Assembly: GCA_002506085.1 (NCBI GenBank)
Contig: DAWV01000002.1
Coordinates: 88,012-144,910 of the forward strand
DNA: 56,899 bases
Source of the DNA: Methanocorpusculaceae archaeon UBA425
GTDB lineage: Archaea > Halobacteriota > Methanomicrobia > Methanomicrobiales > Methanocorpusculaceae
Reading direction: 5' to 3'
The translations under genes were made by a program, and so were the position numbers. Shown here one piece after another: positions 41,643 through 50,555 of the stretch (position 1 is the first letter of the stretch; the number at the start of each line of letters is the position of its first letter). Under the pieces are notes generated by a model, which was not told the origin of the DNA, searched no databases, and saw nothing but the letters and a program-made list of their open reading frames with translations.

Positions 41643-42836
41643 TTACTGATTCCGTATTATTACGGCAAAAAGAGCCGCCACTCCAAGACCTGCAAGAATG
41701 CCGCCAAGCGGGAACGGACTGGGTGCGGCAGATGAGGGGGAGGGAGAGGAGGCATTCTTTGCGTAAATCATTATATTATTCAGCTCGGCATCGGTCAGAT
41801 CATATCCGAAGAAGAGCGAATAATACTCCTTTACTCTATCATTGATATTATAATCGAACACATCCGGATAGAAGAGGTTTCCAAGCCACATCATCGAAAG
41901 AAGCCGCTGAACCGATGGCGGATTTCCCATCCAGTTGTATGGTCCGCAGGGTGCTTCATAGACTTTGCCGTTCTGAACCGCAGGAAGCGTTGCCCACAAA
42001 CTGCTGTTCATAATTTCATTGTAGTAAGCATGGTCTTTTGTGTAGGTAACGAGGATATATTCCGGATTCATCTGGATGATATCCTCCATTGTGTAGGCAT
42101 CTCCTCTCCCGCTCGCGGTCACTGCTTCCGGAGCCAGATTATTTCCAAGGTAGTTGATTACTTCTCCATGGTAAGAGTTGTCGCCGGAACCAATCAGATT
42201 CACTGAGTTCCCATCCACAATTGATACGTAGATTAGAGAAACCTTGTTATCTCCGACCTTTTCCATACCTGATGCAAACTCGGCAAGGAGAGTTTTTGTA
42301 TATCCTGCAAGTTCCTGACCGCGTTTTGGAATGCCGAGAAGGTTTCCAAGAGTAATGTAGGATGCGGGAATATCACTGAGATTATTCTGGGTAATAAACG
42401 CAAAACTGACGCCTGTCTGTGACTGGATGGTATCAAGATCCTCTTTCACACAGCTCTTGACTTCCCCGACGTCCAGAATTACATCAATCCCCAGACTTTT
42501 GTTGAGTTCCATAATTTCTTCGGCGTTCATCGTTGATTTGGAACCATAAAACTGACCGGTAACCGGCAGAGTGAGAAGACGGGAGTCAACATACTTTTTT
42601 TCTTCCTCGGTGAATACGTTTGCGACACTGACGAAGAGGTCAGGTTCAAGTGTGTAGAGCATAATCTGTGCCAAGGCACCTGCTGGAGAGACTGCATCGA
42701 TAGTGACCGGAAGAGAAATCACACGCCCTGCATCATCGGTAAACACTCTGGTCTCCTCTGCGGAAACACTGCCGCAGAATGCCATACACACAATGACAAA
42801 GACCATAATCGCAGAAATTACTCTTGTTTTTTTCAT
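41643..42836 (-). CDS. BtuF/MolA-like substrate-binding protein, membrane anchored
   Basis: This 397-residue protein has a signal peptide (residues 1-26) and the class III binding-protein fold for metal complexes or oxyanions. It starts RVFTDDAGRVISLPV, and the core has IIQMNPEYILVTYT and the segment GPYNWMGNPPSVQRLLSMMWLGNL. The last segment resembles MolA/HemV-2-type proteins, which include molybdate and tungstate binders. A Ser/Pro-rich linker (near residues 362-372) precedes a transmembrane anchor. The following genes, in gene order upstream, are the ATPase and permease. Ligand could be molybdate/tungstate, iron chelate or cobamide. Confidence 0.85.
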   Translation of the reverse strand: MKKTRVISAIMVFVIVCMAFCGSVSAEETRVFTDDAGRVISLPVTIDAVSPAGALAQIMLYTLEPDLFVSVANVFTEEEKKYVDSRLLTLPVTGQFYGSKSTMNAEEIMELNKSLGIDVILDVGEVKSCVKEDLDTIQSQTGVSFAFITQNNLSDIPASYITLGNLLGIPKRGQELAGYTKTLLAEFASGMEKVGDNKVSLIYVSIVDGNSVNLIGSGDNSYHGEVINYLGNNLAPEAVTASGRGDAYTMEDIIQMNPEYILVTYTKDHAYYNEIMNSSLWATLPAVQNGKVYEAPCGPYNWMGNPPSVQRLLSMMWLGNLFYPDVFDYNINDRVKEYYSLFFGYDLTDAELNNIMIYAKNASSPSPSSAAPSPFPLGGILAGLGVAALFAVIIRNQ

Positions 42837-42871
42837 ACTTCACCTAAAAAGTAGGTAGTATGGGTATTTAT

Positions 42872-42900
42872 ACAACACAGTATAAAATCAATCGTGTTAA
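42872..42900 (-). promoter_or_regulatory. imperfect dyad upstream of the binding-protein gene
   Basis: ACAACAC (42872-42878) and GTGTTAA (42894-42900) form an imperfect dyad. The 14 bases at 42887-42900 differ from 40535-40548 (the moeA site) only at three transitions. This supports a common regulator of moeA and the importer, but the match is short. Confidence 0.35.
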
Positions 42901-42923
42901 TTAAATTAAGTTTACTTCTGTAG

Positions 42924-43727
42924 TTATCTCTGCTTACCCACGCCGCCTTCCACCGGAATGCAGAGTTTATGATGACGGGTATTTGACTGGAACTCCTCGA
43001 TGTGAACATCCACGCCATAGACATCCTTAATCAGTTTTGCATCCAGAACCTCATCCGGACAGCCGTCTGCGATGACTTTTCCTCCCTGAATCATCAGGAC
43101 ACGGTTTGCATACAGGAAAGCATGGTCCGGATTATGCGTTGAGAGAATTATGATATAGCCTTCTTTTGCAAGGTCGGAGATCCGGCACATTACTCTGAAC
43201 TGATTGCCGTAATCCAGATTTGCCGTCGGTTCATCCATTATGAGAATCTTTGCCTTCTGTACAAGGGCACGGGCAATCAGAGCGAGCTGGCGTTCACCGC
43301 CGCTGATTTCCCCGTATCCTGCATCACGCAGGTGATCGATACCCAGACTTTCCATCGCCGCATATGCCTGATTGATATGAGCCTGATTCGGGGCGGATAA
43401 AAGACTGACCTGGTTTGTAACGCCCATCAGAACGACATCCAGCACCGAGTAGTTGAACACCGGATGCGTCGACTGGGGAATGTAGGCAACCTGTTTTGCA
43501 ATCTGTTTATGCGTAAGGGTCTTGATATTTACATCGTTCATAAGGATTTCACCGTCATATTTATTCAGAAATCCAAGTATGCAGCGGAACATCGTGCTTT
43601 TTCCGACACCGTTCGGCCCAAGAACTGCGAGGAGGTCTCCCTCTTTCACTGAAAATGAGACATCATTCAGTACGAGCGGAGAGTGTTTATCATATGCAAA
43701 ACTCAGGTGGTTGACCCTGACGCTCAT
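42924..43727 (-). CDS. BtuD/MolC-like ABC transporter ATPase
   Basis: This 267-residue ATPase belongs to the class that drives vitamin B12, siderophore or molybdate importers. Walker A is GPNGVGKST, the signature is ISGGERQLALIARAL, Walker B is ILIMDEPTANLD, and the switch histidine is in IILSTHNPDHAF. Its start overlaps the permease stop (ATGA). The C-terminus has an extension (SNTRHHKLCIPVEGG) beyond the core, about 30 residues. Confidence 0.92.
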   Translation of the reverse strand: MSVRVNHLSFAYDKHSPLVLNDVSFSVKEGDLLAVLGPNGVGKSTMFRCILGFLNKYDGEILMNDVNIKTLTHKQIAKQVAYIPQSTHPVFNYSVLDVVLMGVTNQVSLLSAPNQAHINQAYAAMESLGIDHLRDAGYGEISGGERQLALIARALVQKAKILIMDEPTANLDYGNQFRVMCRISDLAKEGYIIILSTHNPDHAFLYANRVLMIQGGKVIADGCPDEVLDAKLIKDVYGVDVHIEEFQSNTRHHKLCIPVEGGVGKQR

Positions 43728-44770
43728 GAACGTTTTCCTCCCATTATCAGAAGATAGGCAAATATCGGGGCGCCGACAAATGCAGTCAGAATCCCGATCG
43801 GGACTTCCGTCGTTGCAATAGTCCGGGCGAAATCATCCACGAGCAGCATGAAACCACCCCCCATAATAATTGAGGCAGGGATTATTATCCGGTAATCATA
43901 CCCGAAGAGCATCCGGCAGAAATGCGGAATGACGAGACCGACCCAGCCGATAATTCCGGAAATGGAAACGGCAACTGCTGTTATCAGTGTCGCACATACA
44001 ATAACTACAAACCTGAGTCTATGAGTATTAATCCCCATACTCTTCGCCTCGTCTTCACCTAACGTCAGAACATTCATTCTCCAGCGAAGAAGAAAAATCG
44101 GAAGAGTCCCGAGAATAATGATAATGCCGGCAAAAATCACATCATCCATCGTCGCCCCGGCAAGACTTCCCATCAGCCAGTAGGTAATCTCAGGAAGTTG
44201 TTCGGTTGTGTCAGCTACCAGTTTGATATATGACGTCGACGCGGAGAAGAGACTCCCGACCAGTATCCCCGCAAGAACCATGCTCAGAGTGGCACTTCCT
44301 TTCGTCATGCGGCTGACAAGGTAGGCAATCAATACCGCAATCAGCCCGCCGACGAAGGCAAAGATGGTCACCATGCCGCTGCCCAGAGACAGATAAATGG
44401 CAAGACATGCGCCAAATCCCGCACCCGCCGAAGCTCCGAGAATATCCGGAGAGACAAGCGGGTTCTGGAACATTCCCTGATAGGCAGCTCCTGCCGTGGA
44501 AAGTGCGGCACCTACCAGAATAGCGGCAAGAATCCGGGGAAGACGGATGTTGAATACAACACTGAACATCGCGTAATCCCAGGTTTCAGTAATCGGGAAA
44601 ATGGGAGAGAGAAGAAGCAGAAAGACATCATATGGGGAGAGGGAAAATCTCCCGACGCCAAAGGAGACCAGGATACAGATTAGTGCTGCAAGTATCAGAA
44701 GAATAAACCGGAGTTTATAATTCGGCATTTTCCGGGTTTTGACCGACTGATTTTTGGCGGTATCGGGCAT
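43724..44770 (-). CDS. BtuC/MolB-like ABC transporter permease
   Basis: This 348-residue protein has about ten hydrophobic helices, as in BtuC, FhuB and MolB. Conserved segments include RLPRILAAILVGAALSTAGAAYQGMFQNPL, the LGASAGAGFG loop, and near the end SGIIGWVGLVIPHFCRMLFG, which is the coupling helix region that docks with the ATPase. It is the first gene of a leftward block: permease, ATPase, binding protein and probably the surface protein. The 150-base region upstream is AT-rich with several GTTAA elements. Confidence 0.92.
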   Translation of the reverse strand: MPDTAKNQSVKTRKMPNYKLRFILLILAALICILVSFGVGRFSLSPYDVFLLLLSPIFPITETWDYAMFSVVFNIRLPRILAAILVGAALSTAGAAYQGMFQNPLVSPDILGASAGAGFGACLAIYLSLGSGMVTIFAFVGGLIAVLIAYLVSRMTKGSATLSMVLAGILVGSLFSASTSYIKLVADTTEQLPEITYWLMGSLAGATMDDVIFAGIIIILGTLPIFLLRWRMNVLTLGEDEAKSMGINTHRLRFVVIVCATLITAVAVSISGIIGWVGLVIPHFCRMLFGYDYRIIIPASIIMGGGFMLLVDDFARTIATTEVPIGILTAFVGAPIFAYLLIMGGKRS

Positions 44771-44922
44771 GAATCATATTAGTTATCTTCTAAACCATCA
44801 TTAAATCTACTAAGTTAATTCCAAATTGTTAAATACACTTAGTTAACCTGATTGAAATGAATGTCCCGACAGAGGCATTTATACCCCTAAAATGAATATC
44901 ATCATATTACAGGCGTATCCAT

Positions 44923-45663
44923 TTGGCTGGGAAAAAAAATTATGATCTGTTGGGCGGGTCAATAAGTAATGAAAAACCGGGGAAAGCAAAGAGAAATAAC
45001 GACGTTCACGGTTCAAAACACGATGTTGAATCTTCCGGCGTTTATGGCGGGGGAGATTATCTCCCCGCGTATGAGGAATCTACGGATGCGCTCACGGTAA
45101 CAGGCGAAGCTGACAAACCAAAAAAGAAGGGGCTCCTTTCCGGAATATTTGGTAAGAAAAAACAGCCCGCAGAGTCCTTTGAAAAAGAAGAATACAGAAA
45201 TGAGTACGTTGTGAAGGATATCCGCATCAAAGATATTCCCGCAACTATCGAAACCGGCAGCCGGAATGATGAGCCGGCAGGAGAGAGAGAGGAAGAATTT
45301 TTCGAAGAAAAACTCTTTGTCGCGGAATCAAAAGAACCGGCTCACCCCTCACTCGAACAGACATACTCGCCAAAAAAGGTGATGACGAAATATCCCCCGA
45401 ATATCTGTTACCTTTGCGGAGAAAAATCGCCGGTCCCATTTCCGCAGTTCAGATTCGGTGGTGAAGTCAGACCAGAGGACAGTGCCCCGCTTTGCAGAAC
45501 ATGTCTTCGTGCTGTAAAAACCCTGATGAAATACCGGGACCCGGCTGACGAAAAGGAAATCAAAAGCGAGTGGCAATATCTTGTCCCGGGTCTTGATGAA
45601 GAACGCGCCGACACTCTCATCAATGAAGGACGCAGGAATAATAATTCGCAAACTCATATTTGA
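44923..45663 (+). CDS. hypothetical protein with C-terminal zinc-ribbon-like motif
   Basis: This 246-residue protein is of unknown function. The first 150 residues are polar and low complexity, with a basic patch (KPKKKGLLSGIFGKKKQ) and acidic stretches, so probably disordered. The C-terminal part has CYLCGEK and, after a spacer, CRTCLRAVKTLMKY, a CxxC...CxxC zinc-ribbon pattern. The start is TTG at 44923, with no better ATG in frame. The family is not recognised. Confidence 0.6.
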   Translation: MAGKKNYDLLGGSISNEKPGKAKRNNDVHGSKHDVESSGVYGGGDYLPAYEESTDALTVTGEADKPKKKGLLSGIFGKKKQPAESFEKEEYRNEYVVKDIRIKDIPATIETGSRNDEPAGEREEEFFEEKLFVAESKEPAHPSLEQTYSPKKVMTKYPPNICYLCGEKSPVPFPQFRFGGEVRPEDSAPLCRTCLRAVKTLMKYRDPADEKEIKSEWQYLVPGLDEERADTLINEGRRNNNSQTHI

Positions 45664-45673
45664 GTAACCACAT

Positions 45674-45709
45674 AATATCAATATGCATTAATACCTCAAA
45701 ATATCAATA
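45674..45709 (+). promoter_or_regulatory. direct repeats upstream of the MFS gene
   Basis: AATATCAATA occurs at 45674-45683 and again at 45700-45709, 26 bases start to start, and each is followed by ATGCAT (directly in the first case, three bases later in the second). The second copy ends 4 bases before the start codon. These could be paired operator half-sites for a drug-responsive repressor. Confidence 0.35.
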
Positions 45710-45712
45710 GAA

Positions 45713-47308
45713 ATGCATATGGAAAAACTACATTTGACTGCAAAACAGTTAATTATTGCATTAACCGTTGCAATAGCCTGTTTTCTGCCGCCGTTCATTG
45801 GAGATGCGACAAACATCGTTCTCCCTCAAATGCTCAACAGTTTCGGATTAACTGCGGCAGATGCGGGATACTGGAATCTATACGGCTGGATTCTGACGGT
45901 ATACCTGTTAACGTCGACGATCTTCCTTATCCCGGCTGCAAGGCTCGCCGATAAATTCAGCAAGAAATGGTTCTTCTGCATCGGTGTTCTTCTTCTTGGC
46001 ATAGGATCCCTTGGTGTGGGTCTTTCAACATCAGGTGAGATGGTTCTCGTTATGCGGGCGATCGAAGGCATTGGAAATGCAATGATGTTTGGAACTGCCG
46101 TCGCTTTGGTCGCATCTGCTGTCAAATCCGAACTGCGTGGAACTGCAATCGGCGTGGCCATGACGGGTGTGTTCCTGGGTCAGCTGGCAGGTCCTCTGCT
46201 TGCCGGTGCCCTCACGGATGTATTAGGCTGGTCCGTGGTCTATATGATTCTCTGTCCGGTAGCTCTTCTTTCATTCATTCTCGCAATTCCGTTCATCCCG
46301 AAAGACACCCCGACAGACCCGGGTCGCTACGACTGGATCGGTGCGATTCTATTTATAATCGGTATGGGTCTTGCCCTTTACGGATTCTCCCAACTGCCAA
46401 AATCTGTATCCTTCGGACCCCTCGCCGCAGGTATCATTCTTCTGATTCTCTTCTTCCTCTATGAAAAGAAGAATGCGAATCCGCTCATGCCGGTCGATCT
46501 TATTCTGCACAATAAGTCGTTCACCTTCAATAATTCTGCAAATTTACTTTACTATGTGGCGATTTACGCAATGGGTTCCCTCGTTTCGCTTTACATGACC
46601 AATGTCTGGGGAATCACGGACGCCCTCCCGCGTGCCCTTGTTATCACCACCCAGGGACTTATTCTCGTTCTCTTCACAATCATCGCCGGAAAATTCTACG
46701 ATCACCTTCTGCCCAAAGGGCTCATGGCGATTGGTGCCGTAATGACGGTTGTCGGTCTTGCCGGCGTATTCCTCATGGGTCCGGCTTCATCCGATTCTCT
46801 CTGGCTGACTGGAGCAATCATCGCGGCAAGTATCGCCGCATATGGAATTGGCTCACTGATTCTCACGGGAATCGACCGGGTAATCAAAAACTCCCCGCCT
46901 AAATACTCGACCACGACGGGTCTAGTCATCATCACGATAGGGATGATTGTTCTTCTCACGTGCGGAACGGAAACTGCTATCTGGAGCATGATTGCGGTAG
47001 AAGCACTCTTTGGAGTAGGAATCGCCATCTTTGTAACGCCGAACAGTACCGCTATCATGAACTCTGTCACAGAACAGGAGTATGGCATGGCATCCGGTAC
47101 CCTTTCCACAACGAGGATGCTTGGGATGGCGGTTTCGATTGGAATTGTCTCCATCCTGAAAAATATTTTCCTCGCAGGGACTACAGCGGAAACCTACGCC
47201 CCGCAGTTCCTTCAGGTTCTGGACGGAACAATAATTGCGGCAATCATCGTCCTCGTCGTTGCCATGATTCTCTCCTGGACTGCTGGCTCCGGCAGGAAAA
47301 CAGGATAA
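45713..47308 (+). CDS. MFS transporter, DHA2 (14-helix) family
   Basis: This 531-residue membrane protein has about 14 transmembrane helices, as in the DHA2 drug:H+ antiporter family. Helix 4-5 contains the antiporter motif neighbourhood GTAIGVAMTGVFLGQLAGPLLAGAL, and the loop 2-3 motif A is AARLADKFSKKWFF. The start is at 45713 or six bases later at 45719. It probably exports a hydrophobic toxic compound. No regulator gene is adjacent. Confidence 0.9.
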   Translation: MHMEKLHLTAKQLIIALTVAIACFLPPFIGDATNIVLPQMLNSFGLTAADAGYWNLYGWILTVYLLTSTIFLIPAARLADKFSKKWFFCIGVLLLGIGSLGVGLSTSGEMVLVMRAIEGIGNAMMFGTAVALVASAVKSELRGTAIGVAMTGVFLGQLAGPLLAGALTDVLGWSVVYMILCPVALLSFILAIPFIPKDTPTDPGRYDWIGAILFIIGMGLALYGFSQLPKSVSFGPLAAGIILLILFFLYEKKNANPLMPVDLILHNKSFTFNNSANLLYYVAIYAMGSLVSLYMTNVWGITDALPRALVITTQGLILVLFTIIAGKFYDHLLPKGLMAIGAVMTVVGLAGVFLMGPASSDSLWLTGAIIAASIAAYGIGSLILTGIDRVIKNSPPKYSTTTGLVIITIGMIVLLTCGTETAIWSMIAVEALFGVGIAIFVTPNSTAIMNSVTEQEYGMASGTLSTTRMLGMAVSIGIVSILKNIFLAGTTAETYAPQFLQVLDGTIIAAIIVLVVAMILSWTAGSGRKTG

Positions 47309-47366
47309 TTTTTCCATATCCAACCCACCTGTTTTTTTTTCTTTCGGAGTTATACTCTAAGTAACT

Positions 47367-48395
47367 ATGGCAAAGACCTCCGGCAAAAAAAGAAGTTCGT
47401 CGAAAAATAATCCGACGAAAATAATCAGTCTCATCATTGGTCTGATTATCATTGGAGCAGTAGTTATCTTCGGCGGTGCGGAACTAGGCGGTCTGAACAC
47501 TTCAATTCCGCTGAACACTTCGACCCCGTCCTCTTCTCTCATTGATGAGGCGGGGGCACTATCCATGTACGTTATCGATATTGGACAAGGAGATGCAATT
47601 CTTCTCGCCAAAGACGGAAAGTATGCCCTCATCGATGCCGGTGAATCCATGTCACCGGGAGAGAGGGAATCGCGTACTGCTATATTTACCTGCCTTGACT
47701 CGCTCGGTGTCAAAAATCTCGAGTTCCTGCTGATTACCCACCAGGACTATGATCATATCGGCTCGGCGAAAGATGTTCTCTCGACCTACAATGTAGGCAT
47801 TGTCTATGATAACGGTGTGGAACACACCTCTGCCACCTATGAAAAACTCATGCAGTATATCCTCGATGAAAACATCAGTTACGAAGTCGTCAGAGACGGA
47901 GATCTGATCAGTTCTCCGTGGAGTGAGGTGAAAATCGACGTCCTCTCGCCGCCGCAGAATCTCATCATGTCTGGTTCTTCTCCCGACATCAATGAAAACT
48001 CCATTGTCCTCGAAATAACCTATGATACCGTATCCTATATTCTCGCAGGGGACGCCGAGGACAAAGCAGAAAGCTACATCCTCTCCACCGGAACCAGCAT
48101 AGATGCAGATATACTCAAGGCAGGTCACCACGGCAGTTCGAGTTCATCGACTGACGCATTCCTCAAAGCAGTCAGCCCTGGAGTCATTGTCCTGAGTGTC
48201 GGCGCAGGAAACAGTTACGGGCATCCGCATATTGAAGCTCTCACCCGGTATGCAGAATACTCTGAGTTCATTTACCGGACAGACCTCGACGGAGATGTTG
48301 TCGTGACAACAGACGGCTCTCTCTACTCGGTTTACACCGAAAACGAGCATTTCCCGAATACCATCCTTGTATCCGGAGACGGTGTGCATGTATGA
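47367..48395 (+). CDS. membrane-anchored MBL-fold hydrolase, ComEC C-terminal-like
   Basis: This 342-residue protein starts with a basic stretch and one transmembrane helix (residues 15-35). A metallo-beta-lactamase fold follows: MYVIDIGQGDAILL, then the metal motif THQDYDHIGS near residue 124, and KAGHHGSSSSS near residue 252, both family metal ligands. It resembles the free-standing ComEC-like hydrolases that may cleave nucleic acids or phosphodiesters outside the membrane. It overlaps the DUF3006 gene by four bases. Confidence 0.88.
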   Translation: MAKTSGKKRSSSKNNPTKIISLIIGLIIIGAVVIFGGAELGGLNTSIPLNTSTPSSSLIDEAGALSMYVIDIGQGDAILLAKDGKYALIDAGESMSPGERESRTAIFTCLDSLGVKNLEFLLITHQDYDHIGSAKDVLSTYNVGIVYDNGVEHTSATYEKLMQYILDENISYEVVRDGDLISSPWSEVKIDVLSPPQNLIMSGSSPDINENSIVLEITYDTVSYILAGDAEDKAESYILSTGTSIDADILKAGHHGSSSSSTDAFLKAVSPGVIVLSVGAGNSYGHPHIEALTRYAEYSEFIYRTDLDGDVVVTTDGSLYSVYTENEHFPNTILVSGDGVHV

Positions 48396-48616
48396 AACTG
48401 CTTGTAACCGTTGACATGATTGAAAAAAACAAGGCGTCCCTCCTTCTCCGGAATCCGGACGGGGAGATACCCTTGGGGGTTTTTCCGCTCGTTACCCTGC
48501 CTGAGGGCACTTCTGTCGGAGACATCCTCTCCCTCACTTTTACAAAGGAAGAGGAGGAAACCAAATCCGCCCGGGACCGTGTACGGGTTCTGCACGAGAC
48601 CCTGCGTAAACGGTAG
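48392..48616 (+). CDS. DUF3006 protein
   Basis: This 74-residue DUF3006-like protein reads LLVTVDMIEKNKASLLLR, then PEGTSVGDILSLTFTKEE, a small beta-barrel plus acidic/basic tail. It often accompanies ComEC-like hydrolase genes, as here, where the two overlap by four bases (ATGA). No function is established. Confidence 0.8.
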   Translation: MKLLVTVDMIEKNKASLLLRNPDGEIPLGVFPLVTLPEGTSVGDILSLTFTKEEEETKSARDRVRVLHETLRKR

Positions 48617-48651
48617 ATTCCTTTTTATTTTTTTGAAGCCTATTTGACAGT

Positions 48652-49995
48652 ATGTCAATAGCTGCCCACCGGTCATTTTTCGAATCCGGCAATACTCTTC
48701 CGATAAAGCGCAGACTTCTTGCCCTGCGAAACCTGCGGACATCCATCGAAGCCCATGAGACTGACATTCTTGCAGCCCTTAAGGCTGATCTCGGGAAATC
48801 CTCTTTCGAGGCGTACTCCTTTGAAATTGCCCCTGTTCTTCATGAAATCGATTATCTTCTAAAACATACCGGTAAATGGCTGAGACCCGGGAAAGTAAAA
48901 TCCCCGCTCCTGCTTTTTCCGGCAAAAACTCTTGTCCGGCACGATCCATATGGTCTTGTTCTTCTCCTATCTCCCTGGAACTATCCGTTCCATCTCTTCA
49001 TGCTCCCTCTTGCCGGCATGATTGCCGGGGGGAATGTCGTGCTTGGAAAAACATCCCGCAGATCTCCGGAGACCGCAAAAGTCGTCCGGATGATTCTTTT
49101 GGAAGTCTTCCCGGAAGAGTGGGTCAGTGTGACCGATGAGGTCGACCTTACTGCACACTATGACTACATCTTCTTCACCGGAGGAAGAGAAACGGGAAGA
49201 ATGATTGCCGGAGAAGCGGCAAAAAACCTCACTCCGATTACCCTCGAGCTCGGCGGAAAGAATGCCTGTGTGATTGACATGACGGCCAACATCCCCATTG
49301 CCGCAAAACGGATTGCCTGGGGGAAATGTGCCAATGCAGGTCAGACATGTGTCGCCCCCGACTACCTGCTCGTACATAAATCTGTTATGAACAAACTCGT
49401 GAAAAAAATTGGCGGGGAAATAATCAGCTTCTATGGGAATAATCCCGCGACGAACCCCGACTATGGGAAAATCGTGACCGAAGAGGCATACCGGCGCCTG
49501 ATTTCGTATGAAACAGCCGGGAATGTTCTTTTCAAAGCCGGCGAACACAACCCGGAGGAACGGAAAATCGCCCCGATGATTCTGTCAGCCAATCCTGAGG
49601 ACCCGGTAATGCAGGAGGAAATATTCGGACCAATCCTGCCGGTCATTTCCTGGGAGAGATTCGACGAACTGGAGGAACTGATCAAAAAAGAACCTCTTGC
49701 ACTCTACATTTTTTCCTCAAACGAAAACTTCTGCAATACCCTCACTGACCTCCACCCGTCAGGCGGGGTATGCATCAATGATGTCATGATGCAGGTCGGG
49801 AACCAGAATGCCCCCTTCGGCGGTGTTGGAATGAGCGGAATGGGGCAGTATCATGGAAAGGATTCGCTTGAAACCTTCACTCGTAAACGGACGGTCGTAA
49901 TCCGGAAAACGAAACCCGACGTGGCACTCCGCTACCCGCCTTACTCCGACAAGGTGCTGAAGATGGTAAAAAAGTGGCGGAAGATCATATTTTAG
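48652..49995 (+). CDS. aldehyde dehydrogenase, class 3-like
   Basis: This 447-residue NAD(P)-dependent aldehyde dehydrogenase shows the ALDH3 layout. The cofactor-side motif is PWNYPFHLFMLPLAGMIAGGN, the general base glutamate is in LELGGKNACV, and the nucleophile cysteine is in GQTCVAPDYLLV. FGPILPV and FGGVGMSGMGQYHGKDSL are also typical. The usual KPS loop reads GKTS here. ALDH3 enzymes oxidise medium and long aldehydes. The substrate in a methanogen is unclear. It meets DUF357 tail to tail with a 4-base overlap. Confidence 0.92.
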   Translation: MSIAAHRSFFESGNTLPIKRRLLALRNLRTSIEAHETDILAALKADLGKSSFEAYSFEIAPVLHEIDYLLKHTGKWLRPGKVKSPLLLFPAKTLVRHDPYGLVLLLSPWNYPFHLFMLPLAGMIAGGNVVLGKTSRRSPETAKVVRMILLEVFPEEWVSVTDEVDLTAHYDYIFFTGGRETGRMIAGEAAKNLTPITLELGGKNACVIDMTANIPIAAKRIAWGKCANAGQTCVAPDYLLVHKSVMNKLVKKIGGEIISFYGNNPATNPDYGKIVTEEAYRRLISYETAGNVLFKAGEHNPEERKIAPMILSANPEDPVMQEEIFGPILPVISWERFDELEELIKKEPLALYIFSSNENFCNTLTDLHPSGGVCINDVMMQVGNQNAPFGGVGMSGMGQYHGKDSLETFTRKRTVVIRKTKPDVALRYPPYSDKVLKMVKKWRKIIF

Positions 49996-50555
49996 ATAGT
50001 GAAAAGATGCCGGTCACCGTGAATCGAGAAAAGACCGGCACGGACTCCGCAGTCAAGCCACCCGTATCCATAGGAAAACGCCGTGAGCGCATTGATGAGG
50101 TCAATCGGGAGATTCTTTTCTCCCGCTTCAAGATATGCTGCGGCAGTCTTCCTGATTGTTTCTGCAGCACAATACATCGCGGTTTCTGAATCAGGCGAGG
50201 GAGTGACCGCATCCAGTGCCCCGGTGAACATTCTTTGATACCGGTATGTTTTTTCCGTGAGGTGCTCAATGAGCGCTTCCGAAATTTTTTCATTGATTAT
50301 CGGCAGAACCGACAGGTCACCCTCAATATATCCAAGATATTTTCCCGCATCCAGCCATCCGTATCCATAGGCAAACGAAGCTGCCGCATTGACAAGGTCT
50401 CCCTGTTTGTAAAAGACTCCGCCGTCCGATGCATAGCAGGAAACCATCTCGGAAATTTCATTCGCGGTCTTTCCGAGAGCCGTGTTCTTTGGAACTCCCG
50501 CCTTTATGGAGGTTGAGTCCTTTGCAAAACATTTCCCGAACGCATCGATCAGCAT
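49992..50555 (-). CDS. DUF357 protein with internal duplication
   Basis: This 187-residue protein is helical and contains the DUF357 signature twice: LVNAAASFAYGYGWLDAG near residue 55 and LINALTAFSYGYGWLDCG near residue 155. Each is preceded by a block with alternating helices. The family usually has a single copy of the motif, so this protein looks like an internal tandem duplication. Its start overlaps the dph5 stop by 7 bases, so it is downstream of dph5. Confidence 0.8.
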   Translation of the reverse strand: MLIDAFGKCFAKDSTSIKAGVPKNTALGKTANEISEMVSCYASDGGVFYKQGDLVNAAASFAYGYGWLDAGKYLGYIEGDLSVLPIINEKISEALIEHLTEKTYRYQRMFTGALDAVTPSPDSETAMYCAAETIRKTAAAYLEAGEKNLPIDLINALTAFSYGYGWLDCGVRAGLFSIHGDRHLFTI

